Of a stretch of 64,000 nucleotides of DNA, positions 25,801 through 34,703 are shown one piece after another. The DNA comes from Variovorax gracilis (GTDB taxonomy: Bacteria > Pseudomonadota > Gammaproteobacteria > Burkholderiales > Burkholderiaceae_C): assembly GCF_030317115.1 (NCBI RefSeq), contig NZ_JASZYF010000026.1, positions 1-64,000 on the forward strand, written 5' to 3'. How positions within the stretch are numbered: position 1 is the first letter of the stretch; every line of letters starts with the position of its first letter. Made by a program: the position numbers and the translations under genes. The notes under the pieces are model-generated. The model made no database searches. It was not told the origin of the DNA and worked only from the letters and a program-made list of their open reading frames with translations.

Positions 25801-26430
25801 TCAGATCTTTCGCGCGTGTTCCACGGCGTACTTGATCAGCTCGGCCTGCCCCTCGATCTCGAGCCGGCGCTTGATGCTTTGCCGATGCGCTTCGACCGTG
25901 CGCACGCTCAGGCCCAACTCCTGGGCAATCTCCTTGCTCGATGCACCCCGTCCCAGCGCCGAAAGAATCTCGCTTTCGCGCGGCGTCAGCAGCGGCTTGG
26001 GCGCCTGGTTGCGGAAGAGCCGCTTGGACACGGCCGGGCTCAGGAAGGTGCCACCCGACCATACGGCGTCGATGGCGGCGATGATCTCGCTGGCCGGCGC
26101 ATCCTTGAGCACGTAGCCACGCGCGCCGGCCTGCAGCGCTTGCTGTACGTACTCGGGGTTGTCGTACATGCTGAGCATCACGACGCGCACCTCCGGCTGG
26201 CGCTCGTGAAGCATCGCGGCCATATCGATGCCACTCACCTCCTTCATGCCGACGTCCGCCAGCACGAGATCGGGCCGCAGGTCGTCGATGAGCGGCAGCG
26301 CTTCGACGGCGCTCGCGGCCTCGCCGACGATCTCGATCTGGGGCAGCGGCGACAGGCGCGCGCGCAACCCGTCGCGCACCAGCGGATGGTCGTCCACGAG
26401 AAAAAGGCGAACCACGGGACGCTCAGTCAT
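25801..26430 (-). CDS. NarL/LuxR-family response regulator next to cstA
   Basis: 209 residues. The receiver domain has the acidic pair at 13-14, phosphoacceptor Asp59 (LVLADVGM) and the conserved Lys in GYVLKDA. The DNA-binding domain begins at LTPRESEILSALGRGASSKE. Its start overlaps the kinase stop by ATGA. With the kinase, it probably senses a carboxylate such as pyruvate and controls cstA. That is inference from position and the kinase's Cache domain, not from binding data. Confidence 0.92.
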   Translation of the reverse strand: MTERPVVRLFLVDDHPLVRDGLRARLSPLPQIEIVGEAASAVEALPLIDDLRPDLVLADVGMKEVSGIDMAAMLHERQPEVRVVMLSMYDNPEYVQQALQAGARGYVLKDAPASEIIAAIDAVWSGGTFLSPAVSKRLFRNQAPKPLLTPRESEILSALGRGASSKEIAQELGLSVRTVEAHRQSIKRRLEIEGQAELIKYAVEHARKI

Positions 26431-27791
26431 CCTGCGGACCTCCCGGCGCGCACGGGCACGTCGGCGACGACCGAGGTTCCGGAGCCATCGGAGTGCACGT
26501 GCAAGGTGCCACCGATGGCCGCCACGCGCTCGCGCATGTTGCGCAGCCCGATGCCGCTGCTCGGGTCTGCCTGCACCGCCTCCTCGTCGAAGCCGCGGCC
26601 GTCGTCGCGGATGTCCAGTCGCACGCCGCCTGCCGAAAAGTCCAGTGCGATGCGCACCTGCATCGCTCTCGAATGCTTGCGCACATTGGTCAGCGCCTCC
26701 TGGGTCACGCGAAACAGCGCCGTCTTCACTTCCTGCGCCAACTCGTACGGCTCGCCATGGATCGCGACCGATGCGTCGACCGCGCCCTCCTCCCCGAACT
26801 CGGCGCCCAGCCGCTCGAGAGCCGCTGGAAGGCCCAGCGTGTCAAGCAATGCAGGCCGCAACCGGTGCGAGATGCGCCGCACTTCCGAGAGCGAATCATT
26901 CAGCCGCTGCAGCGCCTTGCCGAGTGGGGGCGGCACGGACTGGCGCGAGCGCTCCAGCGCGTCCACACCGGATTCGATCAGCAGCTTGGCGGAGACCAGC
27001 ATCTGGCTCGTGCCGTCGTGCAGTTCGCGCGCGAGATGGCTGCGTTCGTCCTCCTGTGATTGCACGACCTGACGCGCCAGGTGCCGCAGCCTGGCTTCGG
27101 CCACGCGATGCTCGCTCAGGTTGAGCAGCAACCCCGTCGCGCTCACGACCGCCAGGCACAGTGCGGCGATGCCTGCGATCCAGAGCATGGTTGTCGTCAG
27201 GTTGGCGCTCATCTGCTGGTCGAGAGTCTGCATCGCAGTGTCGATGTCGTCGAGGTACAGGCCGGTGCCGACCATCCAGTTCCAGCGCGGCAACACGGTC
27301 ACGTAGCCGAGCTTCGGCGCCTGCTGTGCGCTCGAAGGCTTGCGCCATTGGTATTCGACATAGCCGCCGCCCTGCCGCGCCTGCGCGATCAGGTCCTGGA
27401 TGGTGGCGCGGCCCTGCGAGTCGCGCAATTCCCAGAGCTGTTGGCCGACCAGTTCCGGCTGCCGCGAATGCATGAGTGCGCGGCCCTGCATGTCATAGAC
27501 GAAGAAGTAGCCGTCGTCGCCGTAGTCGAGCGCGGCGAGCCGGCGCAGCGCCTCGGCGCGCGCTGCCTCGTCATTCGGCGATCCGTCGTACAACGGCTGC
27601 ACGACGCTGACCGCGAGATCCACGTAGCTGCGCAGTTCGCTGCGCCGCTGGGTCATGTAGGTCTGTTCGGTCAATGCCCGCTCGCGTTGTGCCAGATCGC
27701 GCTCCTGGTGGCGCACGGCGAAGGCCACCAGCATCAGCGCGATCAGGAGCGGCGCGACGGCGAGCGCGACGATCTTGGTGCGGAGATTCAT
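26427..27791 (-). CDS. Cache-domain sensor histidine kinase (NarX/HisKA_3 type)
   Basis: 454 residues. Two membrane segments (about 8-27 and 205-230) flank a periplasmic single-Cache domain, recognisable by the LDYGDDGYFFVYDMQGRALM and RWNWMVGTGLYLDDID blocks, as in sensors of small carboxylates. The cytoplasmic part has a HisKA_3 domain with the phosphoacceptor in ARELHDGTSQML and an ATPase domain (EALTNVRKHS, DDGRGF, GIGLRNMRER). It is the first gene of the minus-strand unit that includes the regulator, and cstA lies downstream. A C3 or C4 carboxylate ligand is likely but unproven. Confidence 0.92.
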   Translation of the reverse strand: MNLRTKIVALAVAPLLIALMLVAFAVRHQERDLAQRERALTEQTYMTQRRSELRSYVDLAVSVVQPLYDGSPNDEAARAEALRRLAALDYGDDGYFFVYDMQGRALMHSRQPELVGQQLWELRDSQGRATIQDLIAQARQGGGYVEYQWRKPSSAQQAPKLGYVTVLPRWNWMVGTGLYLDDIDTAMQTLDQQMSANLTTTMLWIAGIAALCLAVVSATGLLLNLSEHRVAEARLRHLARQVVQSQEDERSHLARELHDGTSQMLVSAKLLIESGVDALERSRQSVPPPLGKALQRLNDSLSEVRRISHRLRPALLDTLGLPAALERLGAEFGEEGAVDASVAIHGEPYELAQEVKTALFRVTQEALTNVRKHSRAMQVRIALDFSAGGVRLDIRDDGRGFDEEAVQADPSSGIGLRNMRERVAAIGGTLHVHSDGSGTSVVADVPVRAGRSAG

Positions 27792-27828
27792 GGGGCGGCA
27801 AGACTACCACCCGCGCTCCCGGCCCGGA

Positions 27829-28557
27829 TCAGGCCAGCTTCACCAGTTCCGCAGTCAACTCCGTGGGCGAGTCGACCATCACGTCGTGGCTGGTCGGCAT
27901 CTTCACGACGCGCCAGCCGGCCGCGCCTTCGACCTTGGCCGCGAAATACCGGAACGGGCTCGGATCCCAGTTGTCCGCCAGGATGTAGAGCCGATCCTTG
28001 ATCTTGTCGCCTGCGCCGGTCAGCAACAAGGGCGTCTCGAATGTCGCCAGCGCCTGCGGCCTGCAAAGGCGATCGACCCGTGCCCGGTTTGCCGGCGCGA
28101 TGTTGAACATCTCCGCCGGAATCGGCTGCATCAAGCCGCAATGGTCCTGCAGCGCGGTGCCGCGAAAGGCGCCCAGAAACTGCGCCGCGACTTCGGGAGC
28201 CAGCGCCTTCGACAACAGGCCGTTCAGCGAGTCGCCATGCTCCGGAACGAAGGCGTCGAGATAGACCAGCGAGCGGATCCTGTCGCTCATGCGGTCTGCG
28301 ACGCCGGTGATGACCATGCCGCCGTAGGAATGGCCGACCAGGATCACGTTGTCGAGTTCCTCCCATTCGATGCAGCCGCACACGTCGCGGATGTGCGTTT
28401 CGAGCGTGACGTTCTCCCTCGATTGGTGAAAACGCTCGCCCACGCCGGTATGCGTTGGCGTGAACACCGTATGACCGGCGGCACGCAGCGCGCCAGCAGT
28501 TTCGCGGTAACACCAGCCACCATGCCACGCGCCATGAACCAGAACAAAGTTGGCCAT
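27829..28557 (-). CDS. Alpha/beta hydrolase, plant methylesterase/EstC-like
   Basis: 242 residues from the ATG at 28557, preferred over one 30 bases upstream because AAGGAG lies eight bases before it and because homology starts at FVLVHGAWHGGWCY. The nucleophile is in VGHSYGGMV, with an expected aspartate in the core and the histidine in the region MPTSHDVMV near the C-terminus. The HGAWHGGWC start is typical of the small esterases related to salicylate and jasmonate methylesterases and bacterial EstC. No signal peptide. Substrate unknown. Confidence 0.85.
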   Translation of the reverse strand: MANFVLVHGAWHGGWCYRETAGALRAAGHTVFTPTHTGVGERFHQSRENVTLETHIRDVCGCIEWEELDNVILVGHSYGGMVITGVADRMSDRIRSLVYLDAFVPEHGDSLNGLLSKALAPEVAAQFLGAFRGTALQDHCGLMQPIPAEMFNIAPANRARVDRLCRPQALATFETPLLLTGAGDKIKDRLYILADNWDPSPFRYFAAKVEGAAGWRVVKMPTSHDVMVDSPTELTAELVKLA

Positions 28558-28647
28558 CGCTATGTCTCCTTGTAGGGGGACGGCCATCTTGAGCGACCGA
28601 TGTGCGGCGTGCCATCGGGGAATCCCGGCCGGGCGGGGCCCGACCTG

Positions 28648-29517
28648 TCAGAGCTTGCGACGCATCTCGATGTGGGCGATGCCGGCTTCCTCGAAAGGAT
28701 CGCCGAACGGCAGGTAGCCCAGGCGGGCGTAGAAGGCCTCCGCGCTGCGCTGCGCATGCAGGGTGACTTCGCGATCCCCCCGCGCGGCCGCCGCCGCTTC
28801 GAGTGCACGCAGCACCGCCGCGCCGTGGCCGCCGCTGCGCAATGTCCGGTGCACCGCCATGCGTCCGATGCGCCCGACGCCGGGTGCTTCGGCAACGAGC
28901 CGACCCGTCGCGACGGCCTGGCCGAGGCGATTGCGCGCCACGGCATGCACGGCAGTCGCATCGTGCTCGTCCCATTCGAGCTCCTTGGGAATGCGCTGTT
29001 CGTCGATGAACACATCGCGGCGCACCTTGCCCGCGCCATCGCCGAGCGAGTCCCATGGGCCCGTGACGACTTCGCGCATCGCTTCGCCGGCCTCGAAGGA
29101 GGCGAGGATCTCGCGCAGCAGCGGCGGCACCGGCTTGGAGGTCTGCGTGGCGGGATCGGCAAACACATAGACCAGTTCGCAGGTCACGAGCAGTTCGTCG
29201 CTGCGGTACAGCCCGCCCATGAAGAGGATCGACGAGTTGCCCACGCGCATGCACTTCATGCCGACGTCGAGCATGTCGTCCACCCGCGCCGATGCGTGGT
29301 ACTCGACAGTGGCCTTGCGCACGTAGAGATCGCCGCCCAGCGCCTGCATCGCATCGTCGTACGGCAGTGCCATCGCGCGCCAGTAGTCGGCGATGGCGGT
29401 GTCGAAGTACATCAGGTAGTGCGCGTTGAAGACGATCTTCTGCATGTCCACCTCGGCCCAGCGCACGCGCAGGCGGTGGAAGAAGCGAAAGTCGGATTTC
29501 TTGAGGGTCTCGGTCAT
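28648..29517 (-). CDS. Fusion of YbgC/FadM-like acyl-CoA thioesterase and GNAT acetyltransferase
   Basis: 289 residues with two domains. Residues about 8-140 are a 4-hydroxybenzoyl-CoA-thioesterase-type hot-dog fold (VRWAEVDMQKIVFNAHYLMY, with Asp24 in the catalytic position). Residues about 145-289 are a GNAT acetyltransferase (RIGRMAVHRTLRSGGHGAAV is the acetyl-CoA-binding motif A, and AEAFYARLGYLPFG is the C-terminal motif). Both use CoA esters, so the fusion could couple release of an acyl group to acetylation of an amine. No stop or frameshift lies between the domains, and the reading frame is continuous. Its stop is separate but its start overlaps the next esterase gene by ATGA. Confidence 0.87.
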   Translation of the reverse strand: MTETLKKSDFRFFHRLRVRWAEVDMQKIVFNAHYLMYFDTAIADYWRAMALPYDDAMQALGGDLYVRKATVEYHASARVDDMLDVGMKCMRVGNSSILFMGGLYRSDELLVTCELVYVFADPATQTSKPVPPLLREILASFEAGEAMREVVTGPWDSLGDGAGKVRRDVFIDEQRIPKELEWDEHDATAVHAVARNRLGQAVATGRLVAEAPGVGRIGRMAVHRTLRSGGHGAAVLRALEAAAAARGDREVTLHAQRSAEAFYARLGYLPFGDPFEEAGIAHIEMRRKL

Positions 29518-30449
29518 GGTTGCAAGGCTTCTTTCAATGCGCGGGCCGCGTCGGCGTGGGCCTGGAGTGCTTCGGGAATGGCGCGTCCCATCTTGACGAA
29601 TTCGTGGATCACGCCGCGATAGATCTCCAGATCGACCGGCACGCCAGCGGCGCGGAGCTTGTCGGCGTAGGCGATGCCTTCATCCACCACCGGATCGTAT
29701 TCGGCGAGGCCGATCCATGCCGGCGCAACGCCTTCTACGTCTTCGGCGTTGAGCGGCGCGAAGCGCCAGTCGTCGCGGTCGGCCGGGGAGTTCACGTACA
29801 GGCCAAAGAACCAGCTGATGAGGGCTTCGCCGAGCAGCGGCCCTTCGGCGAACTTCGTGTGCGAGGGCGTGTCCTGGTGCGCGGCCATGCCGGGGTAGAT
29901 CAACATCTGCAGCGCGATCGGAATCCCCGCATCGCGCGCGAGGATCGCGCAGACGGCCGCCAGGGTGCCGCCGGCGCTGTCACCGCCGACTGCGATGCGC
30001 GTGCCGTCGAGGCCCCACTGTCCCGCGTTCTGCGCAAGGTGTGCAAGTGCGTCCCACGCATCGTTCGACGCCGTCGGGAACTTGTGCTCCGGCGCGAGCC
30101 GATAGTCCACCGACACCACGGCGCAGGCGCTCTTTTCGCTCAGCACCCGGCACAGGATGTCGTGGGTGGCGATGCTGCCTACCGTGAATCCGCCGCCGTG
30201 AAAGAACAGCAGCACGGGCAGGACGTCGTTCGAAGGCGCATAAAGACGCGCCGGCATGGCATGGCCGTCGCGTGCGGGCAGGCTGAAGTCCTCCACACGC
30301 GTCAGCTGCGGCTTGGGCACTTCGAGCACGCCGGCGCCCTTCTCGTAGGCGGCCTTGGCCTCGGAGGGCGTCAGCGAATGGAGCGGCGGGCGCCCGGCGC
30401 GCGCCATGCGCTCGACCACGCTGGCCATCTTGGGGGTGAGCCCGATCAT
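29514..30449 (-). CDS. Alpha/beta hydrolase of the hormone-sensitive lipase (HSL) family
   Basis: 311 residues. The oxyanion motif HGGG (84-87) and nucleophile GDSAG (Ser158) identify the HSL/acetyl-esterase family; the acid is likely Asp in EYDPVVDEG and the base His in GVIHEFVK. No signal peptide, so it acts in the cytoplasm on short acyl esters. It is coupled to the thioesterase fusion gene by ATGA. The upstream GAGAGAGTGGGG may serve as its ribosome site. Confidence 0.9.
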   Translation of the reverse strand: MIGLTPKMASVVERMARAGRPPLHSLTPSEAKAAYEKGAGVLEVPKPQLTRVEDFSLPARDGHAMPARLYAPSNDVLPVLLFFHGGGFTVGSIATHDILCRVLSEKSACAVVSVDYRLAPEHKFPTASNDAWDALAHLAQNAGQWGLDGTRIAVGGDSAGGTLAAVCAILARDAGIPIALQMLIYPGMAAHQDTPSHTKFAEGPLLGEALISWFFGLYVNSPADRDDWRFAPLNAEDVEGVAPAWIGLAEYDPVVDEGIAYADKLRAAGVPVDLEIYRGVIHEFVKMGRAIPEALQAHADAARALKEALQP

Positions 30450-30607
30450 TGCGCCCCACTCTCTCTGCCGAGCCGCCGTGCGCCGATTGTCTCGATGGCG
30501 TCATGCGCAAGGGTTTTTTTCGTGTCCAAGATGCTCCGTGCTTGTTAGATTCGAAGGCTCGCATCGTACCGTCCGCACCACGTCCGACCCACGTTCCGTA
30601 CCACCCC

Positions 30608-31744
30608 ATGGCCCTTATCCAGTACCTCACCCAGATCCAGTTCGATTTCGGCGCCATCCAGCTGCTTCGCAGCGAATGCGAGCGCATCGGCATCACCCGA
30701 CCGCTGATCGTGACCGACGCCGGCGTGCGCGCCGCGGGCATCCTTCAGAAGGCGCTCGACGCGCTCGGCGATCTGCCGGCAGCCGTCTTCGACCAGACCC
30801 CGTCTAACCCGACGGAGGCTGCGGTGCGTGCCGCCGCCGCGCTGTACCGCGAAGGTCGCTGCGACGGGCTGATCGCCGTCGGCGGCGGCTCCGCCATCGA
30901 CTGCGCCAAGGGCGTCGCCATCGCGGCCACGCACGAAGGCCCGCTCAAGACCTACGCCACCATCGAAGGCGGCTCGCCGAAGATCACCGACCGCGTGGCG
31001 CCGCTGATCGCCGTGCCCACCACCAGCGGCACGGGCAGCGAGGTCGCGCGTGGCGCCATCGTGATCGTCGACGACCACCGCAAGCTCGGCTTTCACAGCT
31101 GGTTCCTGATGCCCAAGGCCGCCATCTGCGACCCCGAACTCACCCTGGGATTGCCGCCCCGGCTGACCGCGGCGACCGGAATGGACGCCATAGCGCATTG
31201 CATGGAAACCTTCATGTCGGCCGCCTTCAATCCACCGGCCGACGGCATCGGACTGGACGGGCTCGAGCGCGCCTGGGGGTACATCGAGCGCGCCACCAAG
31301 GACGGCAGCGACCGCGAGGCGCGACTCAACCTCATGAGCGCCTCGATGCAGGGCGCCATGGCCTTCCAGAAAGGCCTGGGCTGCGTGCACTCGCTGAGCC
31401 ACAGCCTGGGCGGGATCGATCCGCGCCTGCACCATGGCACGCTCAACGCCCTCTTCCTGCCGGCCGTGATCCACTTCAACGCCGGAGCCGAATCGGTGCG
31501 CAAGGACCAGCGCCTGCAACGCATGGCGCAGGCCATGCACCTCGATTCCGCCGGCGACCTGGGCGATGCGATCCGCGACATGTGCGCGCGGCTCGATCTG
31601 CCCAAGGGCCTCGCCGAAGTCGGCGTGACGCCGGACATCTTCGAGAGGGTGATCGACGGCGCCATGGCTGACCACTGCCACAAGACCAACCCCCGGCTCG
31701 CCACGCGCGACGATTACCGGCAGATGCTCGAAGCGTCGATGTGA
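30608..31744 (+). CDS. Iron-containing alcohol dehydrogenase
   Basis: 378 residues from the ATG at 30608, where homology begins (MALIQYLTQIQFDFGAI). The nucleotide motif GGGSAIDCAKG and the iron-site histidines in GMDAIAHCMETF and HSLSHSLGG with HHGTLNA are typical of the group III, Fe2+-dependent dehydrogenases. The family reduces or oxidises alcohols, aldehydes and sometimes maleylacetate with NAD(P). Substrate not predictable. The 158 bases between this gene and the divergent HSL esterase hold the promoters of both; I see no clear boxes. Confidence 0.9.
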   Translation: MALIQYLTQIQFDFGAIQLLRSECERIGITRPLIVTDAGVRAAGILQKALDALGDLPAAVFDQTPSNPTEAAVRAAAALYREGRCDGLIAVGGGSAIDCAKGVAIAATHEGPLKTYATIEGGSPKITDRVAPLIAVPTTSGTGSEVARGAIVIVDDHRKLGFHSWFLMPKAAICDPELTLGLPPRLTAATGMDAIAHCMETFMSAAFNPPADGIGLDGLERAWGYIERATKDGSDREARLNLMSASMQGAMAFQKGLGCVHSLSHSLGGIDPRLHHGTLNALFLPAVIHFNAGAESVRKDQRLQRMAQAMHLDSAGDLGDAIRDMCARLDLPKGLAEVGVTPDIFERVIDGAMADHCHKTNPRLATRDDYRQMLEASM

Positions 31745-31751
31745 CGCACGC

Positions 31752-31943
31752 TCAGGAGGCGGCGCCGGTCTGGCCCAGAAGCCAGTCGCGGAACACCTTC
31801 ATCGATGGGCTCGACGGCCGCGACCGCAGACGGGTCAGCCAGTAGTCGCCGGTCATGACCTCGATGGCCAGTGGCCGTGCGAGCCGGCCGTCTTGAAGCT
31901 CGCGCTCGAACATCGATGCCGGGGCGAGCGCGACGCCCGCCTG
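31752..31943 (-). pseudogene. Remnant of a LysR-family regulator (C-terminal end only)
   Basis: Reading back from the TGA at 31752-31754, the sequence matches the last 60 or so residues of a GcvA/AmpR-type LysR effector domain (QAGVALAPASMFERELQDGR, then YWLTRLRSRPSSPSMKVFRD). The protein then breaks off where the beta-lactamase remnant begins. No DNA-binding domain or start codon is present. LysR genes of the AmpR kind usually stand divergent to a beta-lactamase gene, so this tail and the next one are best read as the two outer ends of one deleted pair. Confidence 0.85.
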
Positions 31944-32324
31944 GACCGCATCGAGACCGCCCTCAACGAGGCCCGCCCCGACGATCCGCGCGACACCACG
32001 ACGCCGGCCGCCATGCTCGGCGACATGCAAAAGATTCTTTTGGGCGATGCGCTTTCGCCGCCGTCACGTGCCCAACTCCTGCGCTGGCTCGATGCCAACC
32101 AGACCGGCGGCCAGCGCTTGCGCGCCGGCGTGCCGGCGGATTGGCTGGTCGGCGACAAGACCGGCTCGGGCGACCGGGGCACTGCCAACGTCATAGCGAT
32201 CCTGCGGCCGCCCGGTCGCGCGCCGATCCTGGCCGCGGTCTACCTGACGGAAAGCACCGCCTCGATGGAGGCGCGCAATGCGACGATCGCCTCCGTCGGC
32301 GCCGCGTTCGCGAAGGCTGTCTGA
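31938..32324 (+). pseudogene. Remnant of a class A beta-lactamase (C-terminal third only)
   Basis: From about 31938 the plus strand matches the C-terminal part of class A beta-lactamases: RLDRIETALNEARPDDPRDT, then TPAAMLGDMQKILLGDALSP, and GDKTGSGDRGTAN carrying the KTG motif. The first two thirds, including the signal peptide and the catalytic S-x-x-K and S-D-N motifs, are missing. It cannot be active. The frame is open to the TGA at 32322-32324, so the deletion may be fairly recent. Confidence 0.88.
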
Positions 32325-32333
32325 GGGCCGGGC

Positions 32334-33320
32334 TCAGTCCGGCTTGACACCGGCGGTCTTGATGACCTGCGCCCACTTGGCGGTTTCCGCCGCGATGAAG
32401 GCATCGAACTCTTCCGGCGTGCTGCCCGCGGGAAAGGTGCCCATGGCCTCCAGCTTGGCCTTGGTCTCGTCGCTCTTGATGATGCGCGCCACTTCCTCCG
32501 ACATGCGCTTGACGATCTCGCGCGGCGTACCTGCCGGGGCCAGCATGCCTGCCCAGGTGCTGCCGGTGAATCCGGGGAAGCCTTGCTCGATGAAGGTCGG
32601 CACCTCGGGCAGGACCGGCAGCCGCCGGTCACTGGCGACACCGATCAGCCGCACCTTGCCGGCCTTGCCCTGGTTGATCAGCCCTGTCGGCGCGTCGAAG
32701 AAAAGCTGGATCTGCCCGCCCATCAGATCGGTCAGCGCCGGCACCGCGCCCCGATACGGGATGTGGATCATGTAGGTCTTGGTGAGCGACTTCCACAGTT
32801 CGCTCGTCAGGTGCGCGGCCGAGCCATTGCCTGACGAGCCGAAGCTCACCTTGCCGGGATTGGCGCGGGCGTAGTCGATGAGTTCCCTCGCAGTCTTGAA
32901 AGGAGCGTCGTTGTTCACCGCCGCGAGGAGCGGTGACACACCCATCAGCGACACGCCGACCAGGTCCTTGCGAGGGTCATAGGGCAGCTTCGGGTAGAGC
33001 GTCGTGTTGGCCGAATACGCCGCGATCACGACGCCGAATGTGCTGCCGTCCGGCGCAGCCTTGGCGACGGCATCGACACCGATCAGGCTGTTGGCGCCCG
33101 GCTTGTTGTCGATCACGATGGTCTGCCCGAGCCGGCTCTGCAGTCCGGGCTGGATCAACCGCGCCATCTGGTCGGTGAAGCCGCCTGGCGTGTAGGGCAC
33201 GACGATGCGGATCGGCTTGTTCGGCCACGCGGATTGAGCGATTGAGGGCGCCGCAATCGACACCGCAGCGGCGGCGGTCGAAAGGCTGAAGGCGCGGCGG
33301 GTCAGGCGGATGGATGGCAT
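32334..33320 (-). CDS. Bug-family (TctC) periplasmic solute-binding protein
   Basis: 328 residues. The N-terminus has a twin-arginine-like RRAFSLST motif followed by a hydrophobic segment ending in SIAQSA. The mature protein begins WPNKPIRIVVPYTPGGFTDQ and has PGANSLIGVDAVAKAAPDGS and KVSFGSSGNGSAAHLTSELW, the standard Bug/TctC blocks. These bind carboxylates or amides for the tripartite tricarboxylate transporters. No TctA or TctB gene is nearby, as is usual for the many orphans in this family. The gene is divergent from the nitrile hydratase operon by 88 bases. Confidence 0.94.
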   Translation of the reverse strand: MPSIRLTRRAFSLSTAAAAVSIAAPSIAQSAWPNKPIRIVVPYTPGGFTDQMARLIQPGLQSRLGQTIVIDNKPGANSLIGVDAVAKAAPDGSTFGVVIAAYSANTTLYPKLPYDPRKDLVGVSLMGVSPLLAAVNNDAPFKTARELIDYARANPGKVSFGSSGNGSAAHLTSELWKSLTKTYMIHIPYRGAVPALTDLMGGQIQLFFDAPTGLINQGKAGKVRLIGVASDRRLPVLPEVPTFIEQGFPGFTGSTWAGMLAPAGTPREIVKRMSEEVARIIKSDETKAKLEAMGTFPAGSTPEEFDAFIAAETAKWAQVIKTAGVKPD

Positions 33321-33408
33321 CGAAGTTCTCCCTTGTTTCGAGTGGGCATTCTGTGAGGTGCCTCGTGCGCCGCTCCTCAGGGTTTGCCCGCCGCGCTAGC
33401 ATGCGGTC

Positions 33409-34044
33409 ATGGCACACGATCATGACCACCACCACGCTCACGACGAGGACCACAGCGAACTCGGCGAGATGGACCTTCGGGTCCGCGCGCTCGAATCCGT
33501 GCTCACGCAAAAGGGCTATATCGATCCGGCCGCGCTCGATGTGCTCATCGATACCTACCAGACGAAGATCGGCCCGCGCAACGGCGCGCGCGTCGTCGCA
33601 AGGGCCTGGGCCGATCCCGCGTTCCACGACTGGCTGATGAAGGACGCGACCGCCGCGATCGCCTCGCTCGGCTTCACCGGCCGCCAGGGCGAGCACATGG
33701 TCGCGGTGGCCAACACCGACGAGCGTCATCACATGGTGGTCTGCACGCTGTGCAGTTGCTATCCGTGGCCGGTGCTGGGCCTGCCGCCCACCTGGTACAA
33801 GAGCGCGCCCTACCGCTCGCGCGCGGTGAAGGACCCGCGCGGCGTGCTGGCCGAATTCGGCGTGCAACTGCCCGAATCGGTCGCGATCCGCGTCTGGGAC
33901 TCCACGGCCGAAGTCCGCTACCTTGTGATTCCCCAGCGCCCGGCAGGCACCGAAGGCTGGAGCGAAGAGCAACTGGCCGAACTGGTGACGCGCGACTCGA
34001 TGATCGGCACCGGCCTGGCCCGCACACCGGGGGCCGGCCAATGA
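33409..34044 (+). CDS. nthA: Nitrile hydratase, alpha subunit, cobalt type
   Basis: 211 residues. Together with the beta subunit it hydrates nitriles to amides in the cytoplasm. The metal motif is VCTLCSCYPW (Cys112, Cys115, Ser116, Cys117). Thr at 113 is the mark of the cobalt-binding type; the iron type has Ser there. The first 15 residues are mostly His and Asp (MAHDHDHHHAHDEDH), which is not needed for the fold and may bind metal. The stop overlaps the beta subunit start by ATGA, so the two are coupled. Confidence 0.95.
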   Translation: MAHDHDHHHAHDEDHSELGEMDLRVRALESVLTQKGYIDPAALDVLIDTYQTKIGPRNGARVVARAWADPAFHDWLMKDATAAIASLGFTGRQGEHMVAVANTDERHHMVVCTLCSCYPWPVLGLPPTWYKSAPYRSRAVKDPRGVLAEFGVQLPESVAIRVWDSTAEVRYLVIPQRPAGTEGWSEEQLAELVTRDSMIGTGLARTPGAGQ

Positions 34045-34703
34045 ACTACACCACCCATGCGGACCTTGGCGGGCGAGACATGCCCGGAGCGATCGTGCCG
34101 GAACCGGAAGGGGAGCCCTTTCATGCTGAATGGGAAGCGCATGCGCTCGCCTTGACGCTCGCCATGGGCGGCACCGGCTCCTGGAACATCGATATCAGCC
34201 GCAGCGCACGCGAGACGCTGCCGAACTATGCCCGGCTGAGCTACTACCAGATCTGGCTGGCCGCACTCGAGAAGTTGATGGCCGAGCGGTCGCAAGTGCT
34301 GCCCGATGAAGTGGCCGCGGGACGCATGCTGCATCCGCCGGACCCCGTGAAGCGCGTGCTCCACGCCGCCGATGTGCCTGCCGCGCTCGCCAAGGGCGCG
34401 GCCACGGAACGGCCTGCCACCGCGCCTGCGCGCTTCGCGGTTGGCCAGCGCGTGCGGACCCGCTGCGGCCGCGTCGACCATCACACCCGCCTGCCCGGCT
34501 ATGTGCAAGGCAAGGTCGGCACCATCGAGCATCTGCACGGCATGCACGTTTTCGCCGATGCGCATGCGCAGGGCCTGGGCGAGCAGCCGCAATGGCTCTA
34601 CACGGTCGTCTTCGACGGCCACACGCTCTGGGACGCCGGCGCCGAGGCCGGACTCAACGTGTCGGTCGATGCGTGGGAAAGCTATCTGGAGCCCGCTGCA
34701 TGA
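34041..34703 (+). CDS. nthB: Nitrile hydratase, beta subunit
   Basis: 220 residues from the ATG at 34041. Homology starts at NYTTHADLGGRDMPGAIVPE, and LSYYQIWLAALEKLM and RVRTRCGRVDHHTRLPGYVQ are the family's conserved blocks. The beta subunit completes the active site and carries no metal motif. It overlaps the alpha gene upstream and the accessory gene downstream, both by ATGA. Confidence 0.94.
   Translation: MNYTTHADLGGRDMPGAIVPEPEGEPFHAEWEAHALALTLAMGGTGSWNIDISRSARETLPNYARLSYYQIWLAALEKLMAERSQVLPDEVAAGRMLHPPDPVKRVLHAADVPAALAKGAATERPATAPARFAVGQRVRTRCGRVDHHTRLPGYVQGKVGTIEHLHGMHVFADAHAQGLGEQPQWLYTVVFDGHTLWDAGAEAGLNVSVDAWESYLEPAA

Noticed and set aside
31893..32324. A complete small beta-lactamase-like protein starting at the ATG at 31893
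   Set aside because: The first residues of that frame are the reverse strand of the LysR tail, and the catalytic motifs are absent; it is a remnant.
33409..33453. His/Asp-rich start of the nitrile hydratase alpha subunit as an artefact of a wrong start codon
   Set aside because: The codons are in frame and no better downstream start with a ribosome site exists before the conserved region, so the tail is probably real.
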